NCBI GenBank assembly: GCA_013407085.1
Contig: JACCGJ010000551.1
Coordinates: 26,767-90,766 of the forward strand
Length of the DNA: 64,000 nucleotides
Direction: 5' to 3'
Origin: Atriophallophorus winterbourni
Lineage: Eukaryota; Platyhelminthes; Trematoda; Plagiorchiida; Microphallidae
Shown: positions 19,341 to 29,066 of the stretch, piece by piece
Layout: every line of letters starts with the position of its first letter
Position numbering within the stretch: the stretch's first letter is position 1
Translations under genes and position numbers: made by a program
The notes under the pieces: model-generated
Seen by the model: only the letters and a program-made list of their open reading frames with translations
What the model was told of the DNA's origin: nothing
Database searches by the model: none

Positions 19341-19386
19341 TTTATACGACCGGTTTCGTGCAGTTTGCACTCATCAGGTTAGGGAC
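19341..19386 (-). ncRNA. Hammerhead ribozyme with intact core
   Basis: Minus strand: CTGATGA (19377 down to 19371), stem II GTGC-AAACT-GCAC, GAAA, CCGGTC with predicted cleavage at GUC after 19348, then GTATAA. All core residues (CUGAUGA, GAAA, NUH) are present, the best-preserved core in the window. Stem I is weak here: only two pairs next to the core match, against six in the 14681 copy. Solitary unit fragment, 3' of CRAT. Confidence 0.7.
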
Positions 19387-19414
19387 AGTATGATCGGGAT
19401 CTGCTTGCCTTGAA

Positions 19415-19499
19415 ACTGTTGTTGTTGTTGTTGGCCTCCTTCGGTCGATGTCGACCATGAATATACGTCACAATCGCATGAATTTTCATGTTCTACAGC
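19415..19499 (-). repeat. LINE 3' tail fragment, cut at duplication breakpoint
   Basis: Minus-strand LINE 3' end with a (CAA)n tail (plus: GTTGTTGTTGTTGGCCTCCT) and GTCGATGTCGACCATG. The intact relative at 37335-37680 continues into LINE coding sequence; here it is cut after 19499 by composite copy A. Confidence 0.7.
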
Positions 19500-20130
19500 G
19501 GACCAACAACACTGCATCAGCAACTGCTGAAGCTTTGATCACGTTTTATTCATCTGTATTCAACCCGAGAGAGAAATGCAATAAACATCCCAAATCAAAC
19601 CAATTCAACTACGGTTGCCAAATGAATGTCACGTCGAAACGCGGCCTTGAAAGGTTTATTTGATCTTAAATCTCGAAAGTCTCCTGGGGCCTACGGAATA
19701 AATCCTCAAATATTGAATCAATGTGCGAATTTAGTTTACAAACCACTCGCATACCTGTTCAAACAAACACTGGCAAACGGAGTGATTTCTACAAATTACA
19801 CTGTAACCTGTGATTTCACAATTACTTGAGCACCTCACTGTTGACGATCTAATGGAACATTTTGAAAATAATCAGTTGCTTTCAATGAAACAGCAAGGAT
19901 TTGGACGGAATTATTCCTGTTTATCTAATTTACTGATAACGCTGGATCAGTGAATAAAATACGTAGATAAGGGGCAAGAAATACACACGTGCTACCGATA
20001 TATCTCAAAAGCTTTTGATCGTGTTGACCGTACCGTAATACCGAAGAAACTTTAAAGACTTGGCATCACCGGGCACTTGTTGAGTTGGCTAAATGACTAC
20101 CTGAATAACTACCAGGTATGTGGCAATTTA
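19500..20130 (+). pseudogene. CR1-like LINE RT N-terminal fragment
   Basis: Frames read KSPGAYGINPQILNQCANL, PLAYLFKQTLANGVIS, QQGFGRNYSCLSNLLITL and ISKAFDRVDRTVI, then RLGITGHLLSWLNDYLNN. These are RT blocks from K-S-P-G-(x)-D/Y-G to the region after the first catalytic Asp. Stops and a frame change interrupt it. The family is the same as 41140-41815. Copy A starts inside this element; copy B carries more of it upstream (from about 52440). Confidence 0.75.
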
Positions 20131-20389
20131 ATAAGTGGTTTCCGATTCATCGAAACGTATACTGGGAAACTGAGAATTCAGAGCGGTGTCCAGAGTCTCT
20201 ACCGATGCATTCAACGTTTGTATGCCGAGCTCTAAGCTTGGAATCCAATCATCCAGGTTGCTTTGCTGTACACTTGATTGAGCAGCTAAATCTGCGTTTG
20301 GTCTAGTTCGACAATTTTTACATACCTAGCATTCACCAGGCATCTTTCCATCAATCAGAACTGATTTCTAACATTTTGCGTTCACGCGG
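20131..20389 (+). other. Unassigned stretch within composite
   Basis: Open but unrecognised frames (for example SLQRLYAEL and LIEQLNLRLV). Shared with copy B at 53393-53651. Could be remains of another element. Confidence 0.4.
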
Positions 20390-20755
20390 GGGAACAGTTG
20401 CTACAAGTGACAAATTTGACCTTAACACTGACGACTTTATTCCGACGACACATGTTTCGCGAACATAAGATCGTTTCCTGTGGCTAACCAAATGTACAAA
20501 TCACAGCACAAAAATCTAAACGGCTGGGTTTGGTTTGTGTTTTGTTTTGTGTGGAGAAAATGTGCGGAAAGTGACTGCTGTGTATGCAGGAAGCCAGCTG
20601 CCATTCACGAGACTCTCGTGAGCGTGACCTTGGTTCTGATTGGCCCAATTGTTTCGGTAATGATTATTCATGTTCGAAGCGGCGGTCAGCCGTGGATTGT
20701 CTGAGATTTCAGAATACAGATTAGTGTTCGCAAATCTGGGGTTCTTGGACACAGC
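20390..20755 (+). other. Possible 5' LTR and leader of gypsy element
   Basis: Ends in GACACAGCA followed by ATTGGCGTCGCGAG, which resembles a primer-binding site just after an LTR (compare AACA followed by ATTGGCGACGGGG at 55263). The left boundary cannot be set because no 3' LTR is present. Inferred from position relative to the gag start at 20827. Confidence 0.35.
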
Positions 20756-20826
20756 AATTGGCGTCGCGAGTTTCAATTAGTGTTCTTGACGAATCTGCAT
20801 CTACTTTCTTCACGTTACTGATTCCA

Positions 20827-21640
20827 ATGGATTTCCTTCGGGCTCCTACTGAATTCTGGCCCTCTGGAGCTGAAAAGCCTACTTCGGATGATTGGAAAAA
20901 TTGGAAAAATTCATTCTGTGACTTTGTGGACTTACTCTGTGTCCAAACCAGAATATTTAACTAATCCAGTGATTTTGCTGAAATTACTACGTTCTAATCT
21001 TGGTCGTGAAGGCTCACGAGTATTCGATGATTTACAGTTGGCCAAAGTGAAAGACTTCAGAGAAGCATTTACTGCGCTAGATAAATGCTGGGGTCCTCGA
21101 GTAAACAAATATGTTGCCCGGTTTCGTTTCTCGAAGGTTTGCCAAGAGTCCGGAGAACCAGTTGATGAATTCATAACCAGACTACTGCATGCAGCTCGTC
21201 CGTGTGAATACAACAATATTCCTCTAAAGAAAGTTGAAGATACGTTCTTAATACAACAACTCCTCATGGGATTATCTGACAATGGCACGCGTGAAGCAAT
21301 CCTGACTCATAATGCAAAAAAATTGGAGTGGGACATCGCGTGTGAGATTGCTAGAACGAAATACGATGTTAAGGAGGGAAACAGGCTATTTCAGCATCCC
21401 ACAAGTTCTGAGTCACATCGAATCAACGTCACACAAGCTACAAGTAGTATGAACATCAGCTCCATGAAATGCTATCGTTGCGGCAGTACACAACATAAGG
21501 CAAACTTTCAATCCTGTCCAGCATTAAAAGCTCAATGTCGAGTTTGCGGTAAGCAAGGACATTTTGCCCGGGTGTGTCGTGGCCGCCGAGTCAACCTTAT
21601 CGATTCTTGTCCCCATGAATCGGAAAAAAATTTGATGACG
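20827..21640 (+). pseudogene. Ty3/gypsy gag (frameshifted)
   Basis: Starts at the ATG at 20827 (MDFLRAPTEFWPSGAEKP) and shifts frame near 20940, where copy B has GTGTGT and this copy GTGT. It continues as a 251-aa frame to 21643. The capsid-like region includes FREAFTALDKCWGPRVNKY, EPVDEFITRLLHAARPCEY and a QQLLMGLSDN segment, as in gypsy Gag. Two zinc knuckles follow: CYRCGSTQHKANFQSC (C-x2-C-x4-H-x6-C) and CRVCGKQGHFARVC (C-x2-C-x4-H-x4-C). One dinucleotide deletion is the only visible lesion. Gag would form the particle and bind element RNA. Confidence 0.8.
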
Positions 21641-22098
21641 TAACTACAATTTACGCCTTGCGATTTGCACCTAGAAATACTGTGGGTATACCGACTGAGC
21701 CCAAGTTACCAGCATCTGACATCCGCTCCGTGCTTTTCGATGTTGGTCATGATAAAATTTCATTTAATATGGAATTCGATTCTGCTTCTCCTGTAACGAT
21801 TGTTCCTCGAAACTTTTACGAAGACTATTTGACAGACTTTCCCATTCAGCCCTCTCGCTATCAATTCGGCAGTTATTCCAGTGATAAGATTGAGATACTG
21901 GGTTTCATAATCGTGAATATTTGTTTGCATGACTCCTCATGGTGTCCAGTATCTGTTTACGTATCTGGAAGTAAAACAAAGCCCCTACTTGGCCGCAATG
22001 CAATGGTTGCTCTGAAAGTTAACCCGAACATAAACAATATGTATGTGTCAGCCATCGATGTTCAACATGTACAGTCGAAATATCCCAGATCCTATTAA
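21641..22098 (+). pseudogene. Retrotransposon aspartic protease region
   Basis: A 146-aa frame from 21658 with FNMEFDSASPVTIVPRNFY and KPLLGRNAMVALKVN. The first matches the active-site loop of LTR-element proteases, and LLGRN the second flap-side motif. The loop reads D-S-A rather than the usual D-T-G or D-S-G; a D(T/S)A form is tolerated in some families. The frame stops at PRSY, where reverse transcriptase should begin. RT, RNase H and integrase are absent, replaced by an unrelated LINE at about 22213. Confidence 0.75.
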
Positions 22099-22212
22099 AA
22101 ACATTTTGCTGTGTCACTCGTGAGACATTTGATTGTTTATTAAAAAAATCTTCTAAAATGTCAAAACAAACATCGTGCAGGTTGGCAAGTTGCTCTTCGT
22201 CGACGTCGCGCA

Positions 22213-23046
22213 ATTTCTCGAATGCCAGTACCTTGTATCTTATCATCTAATGTGCGATCTTTTTGGTCTAAATATGATGAAATTTCTCTTCTACTTCGTT
22301 CAAATCATTTTATTCGTTACGGTGTTGCTATGTTTCAAGAAACTTGGCTGCATTCTGAAATCGACACTGATTTGATTAACATTGATGGTTTTCAGTGCTT
22401 TCGTTTGGATCGGACCTGTCCTATTGCAAATCGTGGTGGTGGAGTTTTTTCTTTTGTTTGCAAAGAGTGGTGTGCTTCTAGCAAAATTATTTTTACCTTT
22501 GATAAACCAGAAGTTTCCTGTCTTGCTGTTGAATGCAAACCACGGCATTTATCTAACTTTCATTCATTTATTCTATTAAATGTGTATATCGTCCCCAACT
22601 GTCCTTCTAACAATTTTCGTGCATTTTTTGATGAAATTCTCAATGAACTTGCTCCCTACCAAAACTTTTTGATCTTACTTGCTGGTGACCTCAATCACGC
22701 TAATCTTTCTATGTTTTCTCTTTTGTCGCTTTCGAACATTGTTCATTTTCCAACGCGTTCTGATGCTTGTCTGGATTACGCTTTCACTAATGCACCACAA
22801 ATTTTTCATGCCCGCAAATCTGCGCCCATTGGAAATTCTGATCACTGTGTGATATCAATACTCCCTAAAATCTACGGAACTATGGGGCATAGTTACATGA
22901 CTCGCAGAATCGGACGAAAAGTGACCAGTAGAACCTGCGAACCTGACAATATTTCAGCGCTGAGGACCATGTTAAGCGACACTGACTTCCGCATTTTTAA
23001 CGAACCGACGTTTCCCTTGAATGTGATGTTTTTACATCCTATCTAA
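22213..23046 (+). pseudogene. LINE ORF2, AP-like endonuclease part (copy A)
   Basis: Frame from about 22222 (274 aa) with SSNVRSFWSKYDEISLLL, FQETWLHSEIDTDLI, LLNVYIVPNCPSNNF, LLAGDLNHANLSM, TRSDACLDYAFTN and IGNSDHCVISI. These match the N-(V/A)-R-S, E-T-W-L, G-D-x-N and S-D-H motifs of LINE apurinic-type endonucleases that nick target DNA. The frame is lost near 23010 by a small change relative to copy B and resumes at about 23050 in the RT part. Same strand as and directly downstream of the gypsy protease. Confidence 0.85.
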
Positions 23047-25003
23047 ACTTTTGCTTTGATATATGTTGTCCACAGGAAACTATTTTTGTTCGACCTGATT
23101 GTTTTTCCTCCAATAAATTGAAGCGCCTCCGAAGACTGAAGGAAAAGGCTTTCAAAAATCTTGATCGTCACGCTGTCTCTCAGCTGTCTTCATTAATCAA
23201 GCTTGAGATTCAACGCATGCGAGATATTTATGTGAAATCAATTTTGAGAACGAATAACAGTCGCCAATTATGGAGTGCGCTCAAAGGTTTGTGTGGCAAA
23301 GACAGAAAGGTACTTCCCTTTATCCGTGATATAAATTCATTAAATGAATCTTTTTTATCTTCTCCTGATGGAACCCAAGAAATCCCTGATTTTGTTTTAC
23401 CCCCATCCTCTTTCTCAACTCCGACTTTTACAAGCTCAGTGGAAGTTATGCAGTCACTTTTCGCTGTATCCCGCTCAAAGGCTGCAGGCCCCGATAATCT
23501 TTCCCCTCTTTTGCTGAAAGAATGCGCACGTGAACTTTCTTCGCCGATCTCTTCTATCTTCAACAGATGCATTGAGAGAAGTATTTTTCCTGACAGTTGG
23601 AAGCCGGTACGTATTACACCAATCCCAAAAAATGATCCTGGGAAGTACCGCCCCATTGCGTGTACGTCGCAGCTACTCAAAGTACTGGAAAGTATAGTGC
23701 TACGACGACTTGTTTCGAGTTGCCAGGTAGAAGATTCGCATCAGTTCGCGTACCGCAAAAATCGTTCGACAGTAGACGCACTCGCGTTGCTAACTGACCA
23801 TGTATCCCGGTCATTAGATTCGAAATCAAAAGCGGTACAGGTTTGTTTTCTTGATTACACCAACGCTTTCAACAGTGTTATCAGAAGTTCTTTGCTCAAA
23901 AAACTTCATGATTGTGGTGTACCCCTGAACCTAGTTCACTGGATAGCGTCCTATTTTAAGGACCGCGTGCAGTATACTGCCGTGAATGGTAAAGTGTCCA
24001 ATTCTGTAACGATTTCTCGCGGTGTTCTACAAGGCGCAATACTTTCACCCTTCTTATTTTCTATCTACATTTCTGATCTTCCTTGCTTTCATTCCACTCT
24101 TATTCTAAAATATGCTGATGACATTGCTGTTGTTTTTGACCACCATAGACGTGCTGACTCTCCCACATCTGAAATTATTATCAATGACATTGGCCAGTGG
24201 TCATCATCGCTCGGCTTATCGTTAAACCCTCAAAAATGCAAAGAGGTAATATTTTCAAACTTAGCTGGTCAGCGTCGTGAAACTCTGCTTCAAGGAATTC
24301 CTACGATTTCCTTCAATGGCTCGAACTTCAGCAGAAGCGCATGTTTCAAGTATCTTGGGGTCATTTTATCACAGAGTCTCAAATGGACCGATCATGTGAC
24401 TGCACAGTACTTGAAGGTAAGAAGGTTATCATTTTACGCCTTACGTCTTCGTTATTTAGCTGTTCCTCCTGATGTAGTTAGATGTTTTGTTTTTTCTTGC
24501 CTTGTTCCCATTTTAATCTACGCATCCCCTATAATTTTTCCTGGTCTTTTTGAAAAGGATTTTTTGATGATCAGAAGAGGAATCAAATTAATTTCAAGAT
24601 TGAGCTCTTCCTCCACCGAGTTGATTCGTGATATGGTCGTCGAACGACACTTTCGTGAATGTGACAGATTGGTCAGAGTCATATCGTCTGATAATGCACA
24701 CCCACTGCATGAGGTCCTTATGGCTTGCAGATCGTTCCCAGCCACGCGTAGTCAACATATCGTCCCGTATGCAAGAACTGAGAAATTTAAAAACTCTTTC
24801 ATTCCTTACCTGGCTCGATATTTGGTTGATCGTACAAAAGTTATTCTCGATTTGAGGAAGAAACTGACAGTATAATAACTGAAGTGGGATCATCTTTATT
24901 TGACATGTATTTTTTTATGTACATTTTATTACGTGTGGTCGAATTAATTGTATCGCTGAAAATTCGTGTACTCGAATAAAGCCATTTTCTTTCTTTTTTC
25001 TTC
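23047..25003 (+). CDS. LINE ORF2, reverse transcriptase part (copy A, long open frame)
   Basis: Open from 23118 to 24875 (585 aa). RT blocks in order: SKAAGPDNLSPLLL, WKPVRITPIPKNDPGKYRPI, HQFAYRKNRSTVDALALL, CFLDYTNAFNSVIR (first Asp, motif A), RGVLQGAILSPFLFSIYI (motif B), LKYADDIAVVF (motif C, both Asp present) and FKYLGVILSQSLKW. It belongs to the non-LTR class (CR1/jockey-like assemblage). The 3' UTR has AATAAA at about 24977 and ends in CATTTTCTTTCTTTTTTC. All catalytic residues look intact, but the join to the endonuclease is frameshifted. Copy B (57830-59490) has several frameshifts. Confidence 0.85.
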
Positions 25004-25795
25004 CAACCACAGTCTGTTACTACAAAAATTGGAGCAATGTGGCATCAAGTATTCATTACAAACCTGGTTTCAGGAGTATCTCCGCGACCGTGTCATTCGA
25101 GTAAGGGTTGACGGTGATTTATCACGACCCATTGCAGTAACGAGTGGGGTGCCGCAGGGATCAGTGCTTGGACCAATTCTTTTCCTGTTCTATATAAACG
25201 ACTTACCTAAACTTGTTCGCAGCAAAATCTTGTTATTTGCGGATGACATCAAGCTGCGGACACAAGTACGCACAACTGAAGATTGCAGACAGCTTCAGCT
25301 GGAACTCGATGCCTTACAGAACTGGTCAGTTAGAAATGAACTACCTTTCAATTTCAGAAAATGCAAGGTACTGACTGTTGGAAGACATTTCGAGTTCTCT
25401 TACACCCTTAATTCCCATTTTCTTGAAAGCACTGACAAGGAGAAGGACTTGGGTGTGTGGGTGAGCAGCACGTTGAAACCGTCGCATAACGCCACAGCTG
25501 TCTATGAAAAGACGTCACGACTACTGCTTCTTCTAAAACGCGTGTTCGGGATTTTCACGGAGCAAACTGTTCATCGAATAATTAATACGTACTTGAGGCC
25601 AACCATAGGTTCAGGCTTGGTCATCCTGGCTACAGAAGGACATCAGCTTCTTGCAGAGAATACATCATCGTATGTGGTTTAAAACATAAACAATACGAAG
25701 ATCGGATTACAAGCCTCAATCTCTTCGACTTTCGGTACCACCGTCTTAGAGGCGGCTTGATTCTTATGTTCAATATACTGCATACCCCCAACCAT
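25004..25795 (+). pseudogene. CR1-like LINE RT C-terminal half (copy A)
   Basis: Frame to 25680: SLLLQKLEQCGIKYSLQTWF, VRVDGDLSRPIAVTSGVPQG, SVLGPILFLFYINDLPKLV (motif B), LLFADDIKLRTQV (motif C) and EKDLGVWVSSTLKPS. After the stop the frame resumes as LNLFDFRYHRLRGGLILM and FNILHTPNH, the CR1-type C-terminal end. It begins abruptly where the preceding LINE ends. Truncated and dead, although the catalytic FADD is kept. Confidence 0.8.
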
Positions 25796-26434
25796 ATATA
25801 TATATTTCTCGAATTAATTATGCAGTGTCAATTTGTTTATTATTTCGACGAATTACACTTCATTTCCATGTAATTTGGTTGTTTATTGTTTCGGTTATCC
25901 GGTTAAGAACCTATATATCTAATCAGTGCTGAACATGATGGACGAAGCGTCAATGGGTTATGGAAAAAAATTCAAATAAATTTCTATGCTATCAGTTGGA
26001 GCAGATATAAATAACGGTATACATCTGACACAAACAGTTTACTGGTATTGAATACCTTCACGAGGGTCTACTCGATCAACCGATGAAAGAAAACGTCCAG
26101 TACAGCAATAATGTATCGATATCGGGTTGTTATAACTGAAATTCGAACAATGAAGCTGCGTTATCCACTATACCGTCAATTTCGCACATTTCCAAAGTCA
26201 TTAGAGCCATTAGAGAGTCAAATGAGCTCTCATTGAAAAATAATAAATCTACATTTACAAACTAAGATTTGAAAACTCAATTACTCAGCATGTATGCTAA
26301 AGCACGATAACTAATCCACTCAGTGAAGCCTCTATGATGTTTGGTCTACTTATAGAAAAGTTAAGGGTTCATTTATTCACCAGCTGTAAAAATAAGCGCC
26401 ACCCATTCCAAACAGAAAGTTTTTATGGTTAATA
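25796..26434. other. AT-rich spacer, no gene seen
   Basis: Contains an (AT)n run near 25798. At about 26036 copy B carries 691 bp not found here. No coding frame or known repeat recognised. Confidence 0.5.
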
Positions 26435-26985
26435 ATGAAAAGAAAGGCGTTTGTCTACTGCCAAAATCGCTCAACATTATTCAACATTACCTTCTCCTTG
26501 ACCTTGACTAGTTTGCTTCTCAGTGTCGAAGGTGGCTTGTGTCCCACACTAATTCTGATTGAGCGTAGTATCCTCGCGATAGTCTCCGAAATATGCTGTA
26601 TATATGGTAGTGTTAACCTCGCCGTGTTCGTGTTGTTCTGATGCGATTGGGTTGTCGAGTCCATGTTGAGAATGATGAACTCTTTTGGGTATCCATTCTT
26701 CCGATAGTATGTGTATAAATATTTCTTCTCTTCTTTCTTGAGTTCGTCGGTACTGCAGTGCGTTTTTGCGCAGTTAAACAGTGTCCAGACACAGCTTCGC
26801 TTGAGGGTGGCCGGGTGCTTGCTTTTATAGTTTAAAATTTGATCCGTGTGAGTTCCTTTTAATTTTATTTATTTTGTTTTCCAACTGTTTTGTTTGGTCA
26901 TCGTTTATCTCTCGAAATGGGGTGGCCTTTCGGAGAAGTTTTTCAGGTTTGCTTATATAATCGTCTTTGTCAATAATCACTACGA
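26435..26985 (-). pseudogene. Penelope-like element, inverted arm with deleted RT core (copy A)
   Basis: Reverse-strand reading (clearer in copy B) goes from an N-terminal IMDKDDYISKPE-type block and LRKATPFREIN to LNYKSKH, then FRKNGYP, then MDSTTQSHQNNTNTA and STLRSKLVKVK. Compared with the plus arm, the whole RT core between the N-terminal block and LNYKSKH is missing. The arm abuts the plus arm head to head near 26985. Inverted, truncated partial copies next to a longer one are common for Penelope-like elements. Confidence 0.75.
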
Positions 26986-28443
26986 TGACGAAACTCAAAA
27001 TCATGGGAAAACTCAGTGCTTTCGAACATTTAAGAATGAAACCAGAAGGCTCAAGCTTGCCACGCTTCTACGGACTATCGAAAATTCACAAAGAGGCTAT
27101 TCCGCTACGCCCAATCGTGTCGCTGCCTGGAGCACCCACCTATGAACTTTGCAAACAACTACAAAAAAGAATACTCTACCTTATTCAAGAATAAAATTAT
27201 TCGAGAGATTCCGTAACCACATTCCTACAGAAGATAAAGGAAGTCAATATAGAGGATGAAGAAATCATGGTTTCCTTTGATGTGACAGCGCTGTTTACAT
27301 CGATCGACACTACCTTAGCGATACGAGCCATATCACAACTGCTGGTCGAACGAGGAACAAAGGACAATGGAAACCGACTGACCATAGACAGTATACTGCA
27401 GTTACTGGAGTTGTGTTTGCGGACAAATTTCAAATTCAATAGTCGTTGTATAAACAAATGAAAGGAACCCCAACTGGATCGCCAATCTCTGGATTGCTGG
27501 CAGAAGCCGTAATGCAAATACTTGAACGTATTGCATTGCTGCTGATCCAACCAAAACTCTGGATTCGATATATCCACCACACGTTCGTGATTATGAAGAA
27601 AAAAACTTGAAGGATGCGCACCGTCTTCTTCATTGCGTATTTTTAGAAATTCAATTTACGAATGGGACAGAATGTGACAACTGCCTACCATTTCTGGATG
27701 TGAACGCGTGAAAAACATAAACAAGGAATCTAAAAGCATGCGTATGCAGAAAAGGAACTCACACGGATCACATTTTGAACTATAAAAGCAAGCACACGGT
27801 CACCGTCAAGCGAAACTGTGTCCGAACACTGTTGAACCGCGCAAAAACTCACTGCAATACCGACGAAATCAAGAAAGAAGAGGAGAAATATGTATTCAGC
27901 ATTCGCAACATGGACTCGACAACACAATCGCATGAGAACAACACGAACACGGCAAGGTTAACACTACCATATATACAGCATATCTCGGAGACTACCGCAA
28001 GGATACTACGCTCACTCGGAATTAGTGTGCACACAAGCCACCTTCGACACTGAGAAGCAAACTGGTCAAGGTCAAGGACACGCTGGATAATGAAGAAATA
28101 AGTGATATCCTGTACAGAATCCCGTGTTCCGGTTGTGAGAAACATTATATCGGACAGACTGGAAGAAGACTGGAAACAAGGATACATGAACACAAACTGG
28201 CTACACGACGACAAGACCACAAATCAGATTTATCAGAACATGGATCGAGAAGGTCAGGAATCCAACTGGGAAAGAACAGAAATCATCGCCAAAGGAAGAA
28301 CTCTTCATGTTCGAGAGCTCCTCGGAGCGCGGTATTCGACACCACAATCGATCAATGAACACATTCAAATGTTTGGGATATACGGACCAATGAAAACGCG
28401 ACAACGGATACATGCAAGGATCCTAGCCAATTACAGTAGATGA
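26986..28443 (+). pseudogene. Penelope-like element, RT and GIY-YIG arm (copy A)
   Basis: Plus-strand pieces in several frames: MKPEGSSLPRFYGLSKIHKE, IPLRPIVSLPGAPTYEL, MVSFDVTALFTSID (motif A with Asp), GTPTGSPISGLLAEAVM (motif B), then RYIHHTFVIM where motif C Y-x-D-D-T-F is expected, and CDNCLPFLDV. The C-terminal endonuclease reads IPCSGCEKHYIGQTGRR (GIY-YIG start) and, one frame over, NWERTEIIAKGRT and STPQSINEHIQ. Both Asp residues of motif C are replaced by His here, and at least three frameshifts are present. The class encodes RT plus a GIY-YIG nuclease. Confidence 0.85.
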
Positions 28444-28501
28444 GGTTGAAACGCAGCAGATAAATTCGAATGATGCCCACCGCCGAATTACTTCGAAAGA
28501 A

Positions 28502-28547
28502 TTTTCGCTGATGATGTTATCCAGTTTAATGGCGAAACGTCCGCAAT
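28502..28547 (+). ncRNA. Hammerhead ribozyme motif just after Penelope ORF (copy A)
   Basis: CTGATGA (28508-28514), one extra T, stem II GTTAT (28516-28520) with ATGGC (28529-28533) including two G-U pairs, GAAA (28534-28537), CGTC (28538-28541), then CGCAA. A37-U40 and C38-G39 give a two-pair stem III with cleavage at GUC. CG at 28542-28543 pairs with CG at 28506-28507, and AA with TT beyond one mismatch, as stem I. It lies 60 bp after the GIY-YIG frame, where hammerheads have been described in Penelope-like elements. The extra T next to the core may weaken it. Confidence 0.65.
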
Positions 28548-28589
28548 CAAACATAACAGCTCAGAGAACAACTATAAACTACAATTCCA

Positions 28590-28645
28590 TTTATACGCAT
28601 TTCTATCACAGAATCCCTATGCATATACGGATAGCTGTTCATCCA
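28590..28645 (+). repeat. Short direct repeat, left copy
   Basis: CATTTCTATCACAGAATCC followed by CTATGCATATACGGAT recurs with one or two changes at 29030-29066. The 390 bp between could be a later insertion or terminal duplication. Confidence 0.6.
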
Positions 28646-28929
28646 GCTGTTCGTCTAGTATTTCCTGTAAACTGAGGGCTGTACCATTCTGCCATTAGAC
28701 ACATTTTTCAGATAGAATCCGATTGCGCACTCTTGTATTTTGTTTTCTTAAAATGTAAGTGGCGTTATTAATCATCGTCACGGTAACTAGTCATCTATTC
28801 ATTACATATTCACGAAAGGCTTCAGCAATGGTAGACAATATGTATATGGTTATGAGTTCTTATGCATGCCTAAATTATAATTTATTCACCTTACTGAAGT
28901 TTCTCTCTTATTCGTGCCAATCAGCAGTT

Positions 28930-28985
28930 CGTGCCCTGCGCTTCGTTGAGATTCGAACCACCGACCGTTACCAATGTAGTACCAA
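28930..28985 (-). repeat. tRNA-like B-box segment (possible SINE head)
   Basis: Minus strand has GGTTCGAATCTC (28959-28948), a near-perfect Pol III B box, preceded about 20 nt upstream by an A-box-like TTGGTACTACATTGG. The spacing is too short for a whole tRNA, so this is a remnant or a tRNA-derived SINE, not a functional tRNA gene. Confidence 0.4.
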
Positions 28986-29066
28986 GCCTGGGGCTATTGA
29001 ATACGTTTTTTTCAGAAATCCATATTTATATGCATTTCTATCACCGAATCCCTATGCATATACGGA

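Larger units (their letters stand above)
14625..19499. repeat. Duplicated CRAT 3' block, copy 1
   Basis: 4.9 kb matching 32547-37417 at a constant offset of 17922 (17918 after a 4-bp TG difference near 17650). By eye, no difference occurs from 14625 to 16467, and roughly 20 substitutions occur over the remainder. The match ends at 19499 (after TTCTACAGC), where this copy runs into composite copy A and the other continues as ordinary LINE sequence. Copy 2 starts exactly at the scaffold gap. Confidence 0.95.
19500..28700 (+). repeat. Composite transposon block, copy A
   Basis: From about 19512 this block is collinear with 52773-64000 (offset 33261 at the left, 35296 at 28441; the difference is two length changes in copy B). 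It contains pieces of four different elements in the same order and with the same inversions, so it was copied as one DNA segment rather than by separate insertions. Copies differ by scattered substitutions and independent frameshifts. Confidence 0.9.

Noticed and set aside
28930..28985. Functional tRNA gene
   Set aside because: B box is good but A-box spacing is too short and no anticodon arm or acceptor stem can be formed.
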